Below, in pieces: positions 11,347 to 20,571 of a DNA stretch of 64,000 nucleotides. The notes beneath the pieces were generated by a model. The model had not been told where the DNA came from. It made no database searches and saw nothing but the letters and a program-made list of their open reading frames with translations. A program made the translations under genes and the position numbers. Each line of letters starts with the position of its first letter. Within the stretch, counting starts at the first letter, position 1. This stretch comes from DASYAE01 sp036501535 (GTDB taxonomy: Bacteria; Actinomycetota; Actinomycetes; Streptomycetales; Catenulisporaceae): NCBI GenBank assembly GCA_036501535.1, contig DASYAE010000237.1, positions 1 to 64,000 of the forward strand. Direction: 5' to 3'.

Positions 11347-11622
11347 CTCAGTCTCCTCGATGTCGGGCGGTAATCCCGTGTCGGGAATCGCGCGCCCGCT
11401 TTGTCGTTCTTTCTGCCTCACTGAGACCAAGATAGTGCAACGCCCGCAGGCCCACGGCCCTTATGTCAATGTCGATCGGTCCGCTTCGAGTGGATTCGAA
11501 CGTGCGATCGCCTGGCGACTCAGGGCGCGGATCTGCTAGCGCAGGTCGTCGGTGATGTCCGGCGGCGCGGATCGTCCGCCGTCTGGCATGACCGGTGGTT
11601 GCGCCACGGACGGCATAGTGCC

Positions 11623-11632
11623 ACAAATTTGT
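11623..11632. promoter_or_regulatory. Probable operator of the toxin-antitoxin pair
   Basis: A perfect 10-bp palindrome, ACAAATTTGT, lies 15 bp upstream of the antitoxin ATG in an AT-rich patch that stands out from the GC-rich surroundings. Phd-type antitoxins usually repress their own operon through such palindromes. The patch lies between the divergent helicase operon and the toxin-antitoxin pair. Confidence 0.5.
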
Positions 11633-11646
11633 GTTACATTTGATCC

Positions 11647-11943
11647 ATGTCGATTGCGGAAGAGCACAGTGTCGGCCTGCGAGAGCTGCGCCATCACACG
11701 AGCGATGTTCTCGCGCGCGTCCGCCATGGCGAGACGATTGAGATCACTGAGTACGGCAAGCCGGTCGCCCGTCTGGTTCCGATCGATGTGGGGGCGTCCC
11801 CCAGCATCCTCACGCACTTGGCCGCGCAGGGTCGCGTGCGTCTGGCCACGCGGCCTGGCTTTCGGCCAACCATGCGTGCGGGGGATGGATCGAACCTTCT
11901 CACCGATACGCTCGCCGCCATGCGGGACGAGGAGCGTTGGTGA
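11647..11943 (+). CDS. Phd/YefM-family antitoxin
   Basis: A 98-residue antitoxin. Residues 8-50 show the Phd/YefM DNA-binding fold: VGLRELRHHTSDVLARVRHG, then ETIEITEYGKPVARLVPI, the diagnostic 'G-E-x-I-x-I-T-x-x-G-x-P-V-A-R-L-x-P' stretch. The C-terminal half, which normally wraps the toxin, ends in AAMRDEERW. The ATG at 11647 follows an AT-rich region with a palindrome. The stop overlaps the toxin start (GTGA), the usual coupled arrangement. It should neutralise the PIN-domain toxin and autoregulate the operon. Confidence 0.85.
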   Translation: MSIAEEHSVGLRELRHHTSDVLARVRHGETIEITEYGKPVARLVPIDVGASPSILTHLAAQGRVRLATRPGFRPTMRAGDGSNLLTDTLAAMRDEERW

Positions 11944-12344
11944 CGCTCTACTACTTGGACACCTCCGCTGTGCTCAAGCTGCTTCGAGCCGAAGAGCACT
12001 CGCGGGCGATGGCGACGTTCTACGACGAAGCGGCTGCTGCGGGTGGCCACTTCGTCAGTTCGGATCTGCTGCGCATCGAGGTGCTGCGCGCCACGACGCG
12101 GGTCGCGCCGGAACTCCTGCCCGACGCCCGAGGGCTGTTGTCAGCAGTGAGCACGATGGTGATCGATGAGGAGATCGTGCAGGCGGCATCCGGTGAAGGT
12201 GACCGGATGCTGCGGACGCTGGATGCGATCCATCTGTCGTCGGCCCGCGCGTTCGGCACTGATTTGACGGCACTGATCACGTACGATGATCGGCTTGTCC
12301 AGGCCGCCAAAGACGCCGGCATCACCGTCATCGCGCCCAGCTGA
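11940..12344 (+). CDS. PIN-domain (VapC-type) toxin
   Basis: A 134-residue PIN-domain ribonuclease of the VapC type. The metal-binding acidic residues are visible: Asp7 in YYLDTSAVLKLL, a Glu in LLRIEVLRATTR, an Asp in LDAIHLSSARAFG and Asp residues in LITYDDRL. It would cleave RNA when its antitoxin is degraded. The GTG at 11940 overlaps the antitoxin stop; a TTG one codon upstream is possible. The domain is full length with no lesion. The pair borders the ATPase/helicase operon, and such pairs are common in defence islands. Confidence 0.87.
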   Translation: MTLYYLDTSAVLKLLRAEEHSRAMATFYDEAAAAGGHFVSSDLLRIEVLRATTRVAPELLPDARGLLSAVSTMVIDEEIVQAASGEGDRMLRTLDAIHLSSARAFGTDLTALITYDDRLVQAAKDAGITVIAPS

Positions 12345-12843
12345 GTACCCCTGCGGCTCTGCGGCCGTCAGGGCCCTCGGTCGTGGAGTCCGGCGTGGCA
12401 CGAGGCCTCTCGTGCGGACGCGGTTGCGGAACGCGGGGTCCCGCTCAAGGCAGCGTTTCAGGAGCCTGGTGGGAAGGGCCTCTCGGCCACCGCCTTCCCG
12501 GCGACGTCCGGGTCGGCGCATACCGGCGCCGCCCGGCCCTGCACGGCACGACTCGCGCCTGCTCCCGGCGCCGAACCACCGCTCCTACGTCGCGAACCCA
12601 CCGAGGGGTGCGGCCGCGCGCGTTTGGCGCAATCTCGATACGTATCCGCGTCGCCAGTCCGCCTGCCTGCATGGTTGTGGGGTGCCAGATCGGGAGGGCT
12701 GGGTCATCACCATGTTCGCGCCCATGAGGTGTCTGCCCGTTTCCAAACGGTATGGGAGGTGCCGAAACGTAGCTCGAGGAGCCGGCCAGCTGCCAGCAGG
12801 TTCTCGAAAATCGCAGTTCAGGGGCTATACTGGTGGATGTTCC
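12345..12843. other. No recognisable gene
   Basis: About 500 bp downstream of the toxin gene. Open frames here translate to Arg/Pro/Ser-rich products on both strands without domains. No terminator hairpin or RNA gene was evident. It probably represents decayed sequence continuous with the DUF1963-like remnant that follows. Confidence 0.4.
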
Positions 12844-12987
12844 GACGATTGGGTCCTGCTGGCCACTTGGCAGTGCGGCGAGGACGTTGAGGAGTTGGAC
12901 CACGGGATCATCCACTGGGTCGTGCGGCGTCAAGACCTGATGGCCCTCCGCTTCGACAGGGTGTTCGTCCACGTCGACATGATCTGA
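12844..12987 (+). pseudogene. Possible DUF1963 (YwqG-like) C-terminal remnant
   Basis: The last 47 codons of a longer open frame read DDWVLLATWQ, then HGIIHWVVRRQDL and RFDRVFVHVDMI before the stop. DUF1963/YwqG proteins end in a similar way: a strand, a segment 'G-x-x-x-x-W-I-x-x-x-D-L' and a terminal 'F-D/S-R-V-W'. Nothing upstream in this frame looks like the rest of the domain, so if the match is right this is a truncated fragment. The assignment rests on a short stretch. Confidence 0.35.
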
Positions 12988-13286
12988 CAAGCTCATAGCG
13001 GTGAAGCGTCGAATCTCTCGTGATCCGGCCATGCGACGTTCGACGGGACCGCCCGCGCTGAGCAGTGGGACCCGTCACCGTCACCGTCACCGTCGCCGAC
13101 CTCACCCGGCCCATCTCGCCTAGAGAGATCTCCTGGCAGGAGCACCGCGGACGCAGACTCCGCAGACCGCGTCCAGGTGTGATGACCTCGCGAACGCCGA
13201 CTCGTTCAGTGCGCGACCGGGCTGGTGGTGCCGGCGGCATCAACTGCGGGCCACGGTCTGAAGACGCCGCCGTCGAATGCCGCGAA
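12988..13286. other. Intergenic, no gene seen
   Basis: About 300 bp between the remnant and the 3' end of the TetR gene. It holds a short CCGTCA hexanucleotide run (3.7 copies at 13072-13095) and no convincing reading frame. Confidence 0.4.
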
Positions 13287-13904
13287 TCAGCCCTGCACGA
13301 TGGAGCGCAGGAGCGGGATCAGATGCTCGCGCAGTTCGTCGCCGCTCATCCGGGCCAGGCTTCCGCTGCGCACGACATAGCGGCTGAAGGTGACGCCGAT
13401 CATCAAGGCGCCCACGAGTTCCACCCGTGCGGCCGGGGCATCGACCGGAAGGGCCTCCCGGTAAAGCTCGATGCTGTTCTCCAGCATCGCAGCGTACAGC
13501 CGGGCGGCGGCGGGGACGTTCGCGGCGGCGGCGCGCAGCAGCGCGACGAGCGGGTCGTCGGCCGAGCCGTTCTCCATGCGCGCCACGTACGCGGCGGCCA
13601 GGCGCTCGGGAAACAGGGCGGGATCTCCGGCCACCACGTCCGCGAGTTCCCGGTGTCCGGGAACCGCGGCCAGGAACAGTTGCTCCTTCGAGGTGAAATG
13701 CATCATCACGAGGCCGTGCGTAACGCCCGCGCGACGCGCGATGTCGCGAATGGTGGCGGCCGCATAACCGTTCTCTGCGAAGGCGGTACGCGCGGCGGCG
13801 AGGATCGCCGCCCGGCTGGCCTCCGGGTTCCGGCGCCGGACGCGCGGGGTCGGCGCGAGGCCCGACTCGGCCGAAAGATCGCTTTCCACCCTGTGACTGT
13901 ACAC
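13287..13904 (-). CDS. TetR-family transcriptional regulator
   Basis: A repressor of up to 205 residues. The TetR_N helix-turn-helix is clear at about residues 28-75: SRAAILAAARTAFAENGYAA, TIRDIARRAGVTHGLVMMHF and SKEQLF. The C-terminal ligand domain is divergent, as usual, so the inducer is unknown. The GTG at 13902-13904 is the longest start, but it lies inside an 18-bp palindrome; the GTG at 13887-13889 would give a 200-residue protein with the palindrome upstream and may be the real start. It is divergent from the SDR-LAL operon, which it probably controls along with itself. Confidence 0.85.
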   Translation of the reverse strand: MYSHRVESDLSAESGLAPTPRVRRRNPEASRAAILAAARTAFAENGYAAATIRDIARRAGVTHGLVMMHFTSKEQLFLAAVPGHRELADVVAGDPALFPERLAAAYVARMENGSADDPLVALLRAAAANVPAAARLYAAMLENSIELYREALPVDAPAARVELVGALMIGVTFSRYVVRSGSLARMSGDELREHLIPLLRSIVQG

Positions 13905-13939
13905 GTGGACAGTAAGACCGCCGGCGGAGTAAGTTTACT
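13896..13939. promoter_or_regulatory. Probable TetR operator sites
   Basis: ACTGTACACGTGGACAGT at 13896-13913 is an 18-bp near-perfect palindrome (16 of 18 positions symmetric). AGTAAGTTTACT at 13928-13939 is a second inverted repeat with 5-bp arms. Both lie between or at the starts of the divergent TetR gene and the SDR operon, where the regulator would be expected to bind. They were identified by symmetry only. Confidence 0.5.
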
Positions 13940-14023
13940 GACCACTTGGATAGTAGGGCTGCGGGTTCGCGGTCGTCCTGCTCGTGGCCTGCGGCGATTG
14001 GAGTCGACACCGTGTCCGCAAGC

Positions 14024-14158
14024 ATGCCCGTGGAACCCTTGCCGGTCATCGAGATGAAACTGGTTCACAACGTGCACCGGGCAGCGCTTCCGGTGCTGCG
14101 CGACCGGGCACGTGTGACACTCGATCTGCTGCATGCCGCACAGGTGGGCGCGTCATGA
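14024..14158 (+). CDS. Possible small protein upstream of the SDR gene
   Basis: A 44-codon frame (PLPVIEMKLVHNVHRAALPV followed by an Arg/Ala/Leu-rich helix) ends in TGA overlapping the SDR start as ATGA. The helical middle with LVHNVHRAAL recalls the first helix of hemerythrin-like proteins but is too short to be one. There is no good ribosome-binding site before the ATG. It could be a translated leader coupling into the SDR gene or a gene relic. No function is proposed. Confidence 0.25.
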   Translation: MPVEPLPVIEMKLVHNVHRAALPVLRDRARVTLDLLHAAQVGAS

Positions 14159-14844
14159 GTACGACCCTGGTGATCGGCGGCGGCAGTGAGGGCATGGGCG
14201 GCATGATCGCCCAGAGATTCGCCGACCGCGGCGACGAGGTGATCGTCACCAGCCGCGAGCGCGCGCGGGCGCAGGCCGCGGCGGAACGGATCGGCGGGAA
14301 GACCCGGGGCGTGGCCGTGGATCTGTCCAGGCCGAAGACCATCGCATCGTCCTTGGACAGCGTGGGCACGGTTGACAATGTGGTGATCACCGCCATGGAG
14401 TCGGTTCCGCTCACGCTGGCCCAACTCGATCTCGACGCCGCGATCCGCGCGGTGACCATCAAGCTGGTGGGCTACGCGGAGGCCGTGCGCTTCCTCCACG
14501 ACAGGCTCGGGCCCGCAGCGTCCGTCGTGCTCTTCGGCGGCCTCGCCAAGGAACGCCCATACCCGGGCTCCACGATGGTCACCACGTTCAACGCCGGGCT
14601 CGTCGGCCTGGTCAGGACGCTTGCCGCCGAGATCGCCCCGCACCGCGTGAACGCGCTGCACCCGGGTGTCATCGGGGACAGCCCCAAGTGGCGCGACGTG
14701 CCGGATCACCCGCACGTCGCGCGCACCCCGATCGGCCGCCTGGTCACGATGGAGGAAGTCGCCGACGCCACGGAATTCCTGCTGCGCAACACCGGCATGA
14801 ACGCCCACGACCTCCATATCGACGGGGGGTTTCTCATCCGGTGA
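14155..14844 (+). CDS. SDR-family oxidoreductase
   Basis: A 229-residue short-chain dehydrogenase/reductase. The NAD(P)-binding motif is TLVIGGGSEGMGGMIAQRFA near the N-terminus. After the nucleotide come the VDLS and NVVITAM strands. The usual Tyr-x-x-x-Lys is replaced: the segment reads PGSTMVTTFNAGLVGLVRTL, so the canonical catalytic Tyr and Lys are not evident. Later HPGVIGDSPKW and the C-terminal IDGGFLIR are standard for the family. It may therefore be an atypical reductase or a non-catalytic NAD(P)-binding protein. It overlaps the LAL regulator by 4 nt and faces the TetR gene, so the three probably form one regulatory unit. Confidence 0.78.
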   Translation: MSTTLVIGGGSEGMGGMIAQRFADRGDEVIVTSRERARAQAAAERIGGKTRGVAVDLSRPKTIASSLDSVGTVDNVVITAMESVPLTLAQLDLDAAIRAVTIKLVGYAEAVRFLHDRLGPAASVVLFGGLAKERPYPGSTMVTTFNAGLVGLVRTLAAEIAPHRVNALHPGVIGDSPKWRDVPDHPHVARTPIGRLVTMEEVADATEFLLRNTGMNAHDLHIDGGFLIR

Positions 14845-17552
14845 CCGCGCCGGGCGGAGCCGCCGAAGGGAACGGAGGGGAGGCGGCATCGTCTCGTCAG
14901 GGTGAATCAGCCGCCGATATCCCCGCTTGTGATGTGCACGGGCTTGTCGCGCGACCGGCGCTGGTCGGGCGGCTGGAAGTGCCGGCGCGCGTGACGGTGG
15001 TCTCGGCGCCTGCGGGAAGTGGGAAGACCGTCCTGCTCCGGTCGTGGATCGACCAGGGCGGCTTGGCTCCGCGTGTGGCATGGGTGTCCGTGGGGCGCGA
15101 GGAGCGCGACCCGCAGCGGTTCTGGCTGGCGGTGCTCGACGCGTTCCAGGGCACGGGCTCGAGTCCGGTGCGGGGGATCACCGCGGCGCCGGATCTGGAC
15201 GGCTGGGTGGTCGTTGAGCGGCTGCTTGAGGACCTGGCGCGACTACCGCACCGAATCTGGCTGGTGATCGACGATCTGCACGAGCTGAGTTCGCAGGAGG
15301 CGCTCCGGCAGCTCGAGCTGCTTGTGCTGCGCGCCCCGTCCTTCCTGCGGTTCGTGTTCACGACCCGACATGAACTGCGGCTCGGACTGCACCGGCTGCG
15401 ACTCGACGGCGAGCTGGCGGAGATCCGCGCATCCGATCTGTCCTTCAGCGTGACCGAAACCAGGGAGCTGTTCGAGCTTGCCGGCGTGGAGCTGCCCGAG
15501 CGGACGCTCGCCGTGCTCCACGAGCGCACCGAGGGCTGGGCGGCCGGGCTGCGGCTGGCGGCGCTCTGCCTGGTCGGCCAATCGGATCCGGAGCGCTTCG
15601 CGGCCGAGTTCTCCGGTGCGGAGCGGGTCGTCGCCGAGTACCTGCTGGCCGAGGTGTTGGAGCGGCAGGACGAGCGAGTACGGCGCCTCCTGCTGCGCAC
15701 CTCGGTGCTCGAGCGTGTCAACGGCGAGCTCGCCGATCTGCTGACCGGCGGCATCGGGGCGGAACGGATACTGCAGGACCTCGAGCAGGCCAACGTCTTC
15801 GTCACCGCACTGGACGTCACGCGATCATGGTTCCGCTACCACCACCTGTTCGCCGATCTGCTGAGGCTGGAACTTCGCCGCCAGGCGCCGAGCGAGATCA
15901 CCGCGTTGCACCGGGCCTGTGCCCGATGGTTCGCCGAACACGGGCATCCGGTCGAGGCGATCCGGCACGCGCAGGCGGCGCAGGACTGGGACCTGGCCGC
16001 GGACCTCCTCTCCGACTCCTGGCCCGGCCTGTTCCTCGACGGACGCGCCGCCGTCCGTGAACTGCTCGAGGGGTTTCCCGCCGAGATCCGCACGGCGCGC
16101 GCCGAGCTCGCGGCCCTGGTGGCGGCGGATGAGCTGGTGAGCGGTTCTGCGGTGGCGGCGGAACGGTATCTGGTCATCGCGGAGCATGCGTTGGCCGCCG
16201 AGCCCTCCGCCCGACTCCAGCAGGCGCAGCTGCTTTTGGGTATGGTCCGGCTGCAGGCGGGGCGCGTGCGTGGGGATCAGGCGGCCGTGCTCGACGAGGT
16301 GCGCAGGTTCCGGGCCCTGGCCGACACATCCGACGCGGTACGGCCCGATCTGGGCACGGACCTGCACGCCCTCGCCTTGATCAGTCTCGGTGTCACCGAG
16401 GACTGGACGGATCGACTGGAGGAGGCCGAGCGGCACCTGTCGAGGGCCGTAGCGCTCGCACGTCGTATCGAACGACCGTATCTCGAGTTCAGCGCCCTGG
16501 CGTACCTGGCCGCCGTCGGTATGGCCCGCTCGTCGTTCGGGAGCGCGGCCGAGCACGCCGAGCAGGTGATCGAACTGGCGGGACGGCACGGCTGGACCGA
16601 AGAGCCGGCGGCCGCCATCTCCTGCGCGATCGTGGGGGCGAGGCTCGCCTGGCAGGGCAGGGCCGATGAGGCGGAGCCGTGGATCCAGCGCGCCGAACTC
16701 CGCCTCAGAGCCGAGGCGGAGCCCGCGGTCGGCGCCGGGGTTCGCTATGTCCGCGGCATCCTGGAGCTGACCCGCGACCGGGCCGGCGAGGCGCTCGCGG
16801 CCTTTCAGTCCGCGGAACGGCTGACTGGTCAGTTGCGCCTGACCTCGCCGCACTATCTCACCGTGTCGACCCGGGTCCTGCGGCTGCACGCCCTGGTGCG
16901 TCTGGGCAGGGTCACGGAGGCCGAGCGGATCCTCGCCGGATTCGACGAGCAGGAGCGCGGCCGCGCGGAGATGCGCATCGCTTCGGCGACCGTGTTGCTC
17001 GCGCGGGCCGATCCGCACGCCGCGAGCAGCGCGCTCAAGCCGGTTCTGGACGGTTCCGCCCGGCCGGGTCGCCCGACGTGGTCGATCTCGGCTCTCGCGC
17101 TGGAGGCCGTGGCCCGTGACGCGATGAACGAACCCGACGCGGCCGAAGACGCCCTGGAACGCGCGTTCGACCTGGCCGAACCGGAAGGCGCGGTGTGGCA
17201 CTTCCTGCTGCATCCGTCTCCGGACCTGCTCGCGCGCCATGCTCGGCGCCGCACCGCCCACGCGTCCCTGATCGCCGACATCCTGAGCCTTCTCGCGGGT
17301 CGCCGACGCGCGTCCAGCCTGACCGGACCGCTTCCGGTCCTCGATCCGTTGAGCGAAGGCGAGATCCGGGTACTGCGTTACCTGCCCACAAGCCTGACCG
17401 CGTCCGAAATCGCCGGTGAACTTGGTGTCTCGCCGAACACCGTCAAGACGCACATCCGCAACGTCTATATCAAACTGGGTACCCACCGTCGCTCCGAGGC
17501 TGTCGAACGTGCCCGCGCGCTCGGTCTGCTCGCCCCCGCCGCGGACGGTTGA
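14841..17552 (+). CDS. LAL-type LuxR transcriptional activator (MalT-like)
   Basis: A 903-residue large ATP-binding LuxR regulator. It starts with a short N-terminal region (LVARPALVGRLEVPARVTVV), then Walker A SAPAGSGKTVLL near residue 60, a Walker B-like IWLVIDDLHEL, several hundred residues of TPR-like helices, and a C-terminal LuxR helix-turn-helix (PLSEGEIRVLRYLPTSLTAS, ELGVSPNTVKTHIRNVYIKL). Such proteins bind ATP and an effector before activating transcription. The GTG at 14841 overlaps the SDR stop (GTGA), so it is translated with the SDR. A shortened paralogue lies at 19293-20353. Confidence 0.88.
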   Translation: MTAPGGAAEGNGGEAASSRQGESAADIPACDVHGLVARPALVGRLEVPARVTVVSAPAGSGKTVLLRSWIDQGGLAPRVAWVSVGREERDPQRFWLAVLDAFQGTGSSPVRGITAAPDLDGWVVVERLLEDLARLPHRIWLVIDDLHELSSQEALRQLELLVLRAPSFLRFVFTTRHELRLGLHRLRLDGELAEIRASDLSFSVTETRELFELAGVELPERTLAVLHERTEGWAAGLRLAALCLVGQSDPERFAAEFSGAERVVAEYLLAEVLERQDERVRRLLLRTSVLERVNGELADLLTGGIGAERILQDLEQANVFVTALDVTRSWFRYHHLFADLLRLELRRQAPSEITALHRACARWFAEHGHPVEAIRHAQAAQDWDLAADLLSDSWPGLFLDGRAAVRELLEGFPAEIRTARAELAALVAADELVSGSAVAAERYLVIAEHALAAEPSARLQQAQLLLGMVRLQAGRVRGDQAAVLDEVRRFRALADTSDAVRPDLGTDLHALALISLGVTEDWTDRLEEAERHLSRAVALARRIERPYLEFSALAYLAAVGMARSSFGSAAEHAEQVIELAGRHGWTEEPAAAISCAIVGARLAWQGRADEAEPWIQRAELRLRAEAEPAVGAGVRYVRGILELTRDRAGEALAAFQSAERLTGQLRLTSPHYLTVSTRVLRLHALVRLGRVTEAERILAGFDEQERGRAEMRIASATVLLARADPHAASSALKPVLDGSARPGRPTWSISALALEAVARDAMNEPDAAEDALERAFDLAEPEGAVWHFLLHPSPDLLARHARRRTAHASLIADILSLLAGRRRASSLTGPLPVLDPLSEGEIRVLRYLPTSLTASEIAGELGVSPNTVKTHIRNVYIKLGTHRRSEAVERARALGLLAPAADG

Positions 17553-17698
17553 CGGCTGATGGCTTCGCCGAGGCTCAAGTCCTGACCGCGCCGCGTCCGC
17601 GGGCGAGGCAGGTCGATGCTCGGCTCCGGGCCGGCCGGCAGGCGGCGGACCCGGAGCGAGTGGAGCAAGGCCCTGCGACGACTGCGGTCGGCGGCGCC

Positions 17699-19114
17699 TC
17701 AGAGGAGTCCGTCCAGCCAGTCGTAGACGGCTTCGTTGCGGACCCGGGGAGCCATCGGGCCGCAGTGCAACTGCGCGCCTTCGGCCGCGGTGAAGTTCAG
17801 GATTGCCTTGTCGCAGCGCAGTTGCCGGTAGACCTCTTCGCCTTGCTGCGCGGGCGGTTTCACGAGTTGGTCGTCCTCGTACACGGTGATGAGCGTCGGC
17901 GAGGCGACCTGGTCCGCGACGTCGGCGACGGTGAACCGCATCAGGGTCGTGCCGAGGCCGTAAAGATCGTCGAACACCTCTCCGGCCCTGGCGGAGGGCA
18001 GGAACTCCGTGCCGTATCCCTCCGCGGCCTTCGCGAGGTTGAACCGGTCGGCTTCGGACAGTGCCGGGACGAAGTCCTGCTGCCACAGACTGTTGATCTC
18101 CTGCTTGCTCAGACCGTGGTCGAACAGTGAGGTGATGTTGTTCTCGAGGGTCTGCCAGGAGAGCCACACGCTGAGGAAGCCCGGATCGGCGACGACGGCC
18201 GCGAGCCGGTGCTCGAAGGCGGCGGCGCGGATGACGAGTTCCCCGCCGAGGCTCGAGCCGCTGAGCACGATCCGGTCGCGGTCCACCTCCGGTCGCGAGC
18301 GCAGGTAGTCCACGATCGGCGTGACGACCTTCTCCCAGTCGTAGCGGAACGGGATCTGCTGCTCGAACAGCATCGAGCCCTGGCCGGGACCCTCGAAGAC
18401 GAGGGCGTTGTACCTGCGTTCGAGTGCCGCCGCCGCGCCGAAGGCCCACATACGCACGTTCTGCGCGTCCTCGCCGTTGTTGAGGATCACGGTCGGCCGA
18501 CGTAGGGCCCGGTCGTCCGGCTGCAGCAGGTAGCCGGGCAGGTAGCCGGTTCCGTAGGGGATCCGAACCGCCTCGAACGGTGTGTCGGACAGCCGGCAGA
18601 ACGTTCCCCAGCAGCGCTGCATCGCGGCGTACGCCGCGGCCTCGTCCGACCGCGCGGTGGTGGCGAGGATGAAGTACAGGCACAGGTCGTAGTACGACGC
18701 CGCACGCAGGTACGTGGAGCGCGCGCTGGCGGTGTGTCCGGCGGCGAGTTCGGCGCCGGCTTGCGCGTCGACGCGCTCGGCCAGCGTGAGGAAGGTGTCG
18801 TAGTAGGTCTGATACGAGGCGCCCGCCTGGTTGACGGCGTCGACCGCGGTGGCGAGTTCGCCGAACTCGGCCGATCCGTAGCCGATGCCCCCGAACGCGA
18901 AGAGGGTGTCGAAGTCGAGGTCGGACAGGGTGAACAGGTTCTGCAGCTGTTGCGGAGTGGCGGGCGTGCCCTGGTCGGCGGCTGCCTGAGCGGCGGCGGC
19001 ACCGATTCCGTTCGCCCCGAGTAACGCGGCGCCGCCCCCGGCCAGCACGCCTGCGCGCAGCAGCGACCTTTGGGAGTGAGCGGCGACCGCGTCTCCGACC
19101 TGCGTCGAGGACAT
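17699..19114 (-). CDS. Alpha/beta hydrolase, probably exported
   Basis: A 471-residue serine hydrolase related to the FrsA/dihydropseudooxynicotine-hydrolase type. The nucleophile motif is GSSLGG near residue 287, followed by late strands with ITVYEDDQLVK (likely acid residue) and GAQLHCGP (likely catalytic His). The N-terminal 45 residues (QRSLLRAGVLAGGGAALLGA then an Ala-rich region) look like a signal sequence; only one Arg is visible, so it is not a classical twin-arginine signal. The ~150-residue helical segment between signal and core is the lid or cap. It is convergent with the LAL gene. The substrate is unknown. Confidence 0.75.
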   Translation of the reverse strand: MSSTQVGDAVAAHSQRSLLRAGVLAGGGAALLGANGIGAAAAQAAADQGTPATPQQLQNLFTLSDLDFDTLFAFGGIGYGSAEFGELATAVDAVNQAGASYQTYYDTFLTLAERVDAQAGAELAAGHTASARSTYLRAASYYDLCLYFILATTARSDEAAAYAAMQRCWGTFCRLSDTPFEAVRIPYGTGYLPGYLLQPDDRALRRPTVILNNGEDAQNVRMWAFGAAAALERRYNALVFEGPGQGSMLFEQQIPFRYDWEKVVTPIVDYLRSRPEVDRDRIVLSGSSLGGELVIRAAAFEHRLAAVVADPGFLSVWLSWQTLENNITSLFDHGLSKQEINSLWQQDFVPALSEADRFNLAKAAEGYGTEFLPSARAGEVFDDLYGLGTTLMRFTVADVADQVASPTLITVYEDDQLVKPPAQQGEEVYRQLRCDKAILNFTAAEGAQLHCGPMAPRVRNEAVYDWLDGLL

Positions 19115-19292
19115 GTAGCGGGCTCCTTCGTGTAAAGCCGCCGACGGGCAATGCGGCTGGTCATATGGGGCCTCCAGTCTCTTCGGAGGCAGGGTGAGAG
19201 CGCGTCATATAGATGGTGTGATTCGCCGTGGCGCGGCACCGTCGGCGGGGCGGATGCACCAGGCACCGCAGAACTCGTGGCAGGATCCTGCC

Positions 19293-20353
19293 GTGACACC
19301 TTTCGGGCTGTCGGATCCTGCCGCGGGCGGCGTGGTCGCCCGGCCCGGGCTGTTCGACCGGCTGAGCGCGACTGCGCGGGTGACGATCGTGGCGGCGCGC
19401 TGGCGTGGCAGGGACGGCTCGATGAGGCGGAGGGATGGCTGCGGCGTGCCGGCCGCACCGTCGCCCCGGAGATCGAGGCCGTAGCAGCATTGGCCGCCCA
19501 ATACCTCCGCGGGCAGATCAGCCTTGCGCGCGGTCGGGCCGCCGAGGCGTTCGCCGGCTTCCAGGCCGCCGAGCGGCTGGCCGAGGACCTGGCCGCGCCG
19601 CATCCGTTCGCCAGGCCGCTGCGCGCATGGCTGGTGCACGCCCTGGTGCGGCTCGGCGAGACGGAACATGCGGATCGAACGCTCGCGGGGCTCGGCGAGC
19701 GGGAACGGGCAAGCGGTGGGATCCGGGTCGCCGCCGCGATACTGCGGCTGGCCCAGGACGACCCGCGGGCCGCGCTCACCGAACTCGCGCCGGTTCTGGA
19801 CGGCACCGCCAGACTGGGCTGGCGGATCTGGCCGGTCGAAGCCGACCTGCTCGAGGCGATCGCCCGGGCACGGCTCGGCGAACAGGATCTCGCTGACCAG
19901 GCGTTGGAGCGCGCCCTCGAGCTCGCCGAGTCGCGCGGCGCACTCCTGTGGTTCCTGTTCCATCCGGTGCCGGAGCTACTCGAGCGCCACGCCGCCCGGA
20001 GCCCCTCACGTGCGTCATCGCTTGCTGAGATCCGGTCTCTGATAAGTGGGCGCTCGCTCGCCGACCCGGAACCCGCGGGCACGCAACAGCCGCAAGAGGC
20101 GTTGAGCGCGAGCGAGATAAGGATCCTGCGTTATCTGCCGACCAATCTGACCGCTCCGGAGATCGCCGACGAACTCTCCGTCTCGCACAACACCGTCAAG
20201 TCGCACATCAAGAGCGTCTATGCCAAGCTCGGCACCCACCGCCGGGCCGATACGATCGCCCGCGCCAGCGAACTCGGCCTTCTCGCGCCCTCCGGGACCC
20301 GTCGCGTCCGTGGTCTGGACCGTCAAGGAGGAGCCGTCGATCAGCGGGGCTGA
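19293..20353 (+). pseudogene. Internally deleted LAL-type LuxR regulator
   Basis: A GTG at 19293 starts a peptide closely matching the beginning of the LAL gene at 14841 (VVARPGLFDRLSATARVTIV). Just before the expected P-loop, the sequence jumps, out of frame, to the last third of the same family (ALAWQGRLDEAEGWLRRAG onward). It ends with an intact LuxR helix-turn-helix (SASEIRILRYLPTNLTAPEI, SHNTVKSHIKSVYAKLGTHR). About 1.6 kb including the whole ATPase is missing relative to the full-length paralogue. The C-terminal part stays open for some 300 codons, so a truncated DNA-binding protein could still be made. The join is within GCGGCGCGCTGGCG near 19390-19405. Confidence 0.75.
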
Positions 20354-20571
20354 TCCCGGGCAGCCAGCCGTCCGCGAGGTGCTCGCCGGATGCCCCGACC
20401 CGGACGAGCCTGCTGCGACGGCACGGCCCTCACCCGAATCGTGTGACGACGGTTCACCCCTTCGGATCCCATCCTCGTCAGGGTCGCTCCACCATCCACG
20501 ACCTGTGATCGCGGCTGCCACCGTGGCGCCCCCACGCCCCCGACGCCGTGCGAACGACAAGGAGAACCGCG

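Noticed and set aside
12445..13032. Minus-strand 195-codon frame opposite the DUF1963-like remnant
   Set aside because: Low-complexity translation. The plus strand carries the only protein-like segment.
13072..13095. CCGTCA hexanucleotide run
   Set aside because: Only 3.7 copies in a GC-rich intergenic stretch; too short to call a functional repeat.
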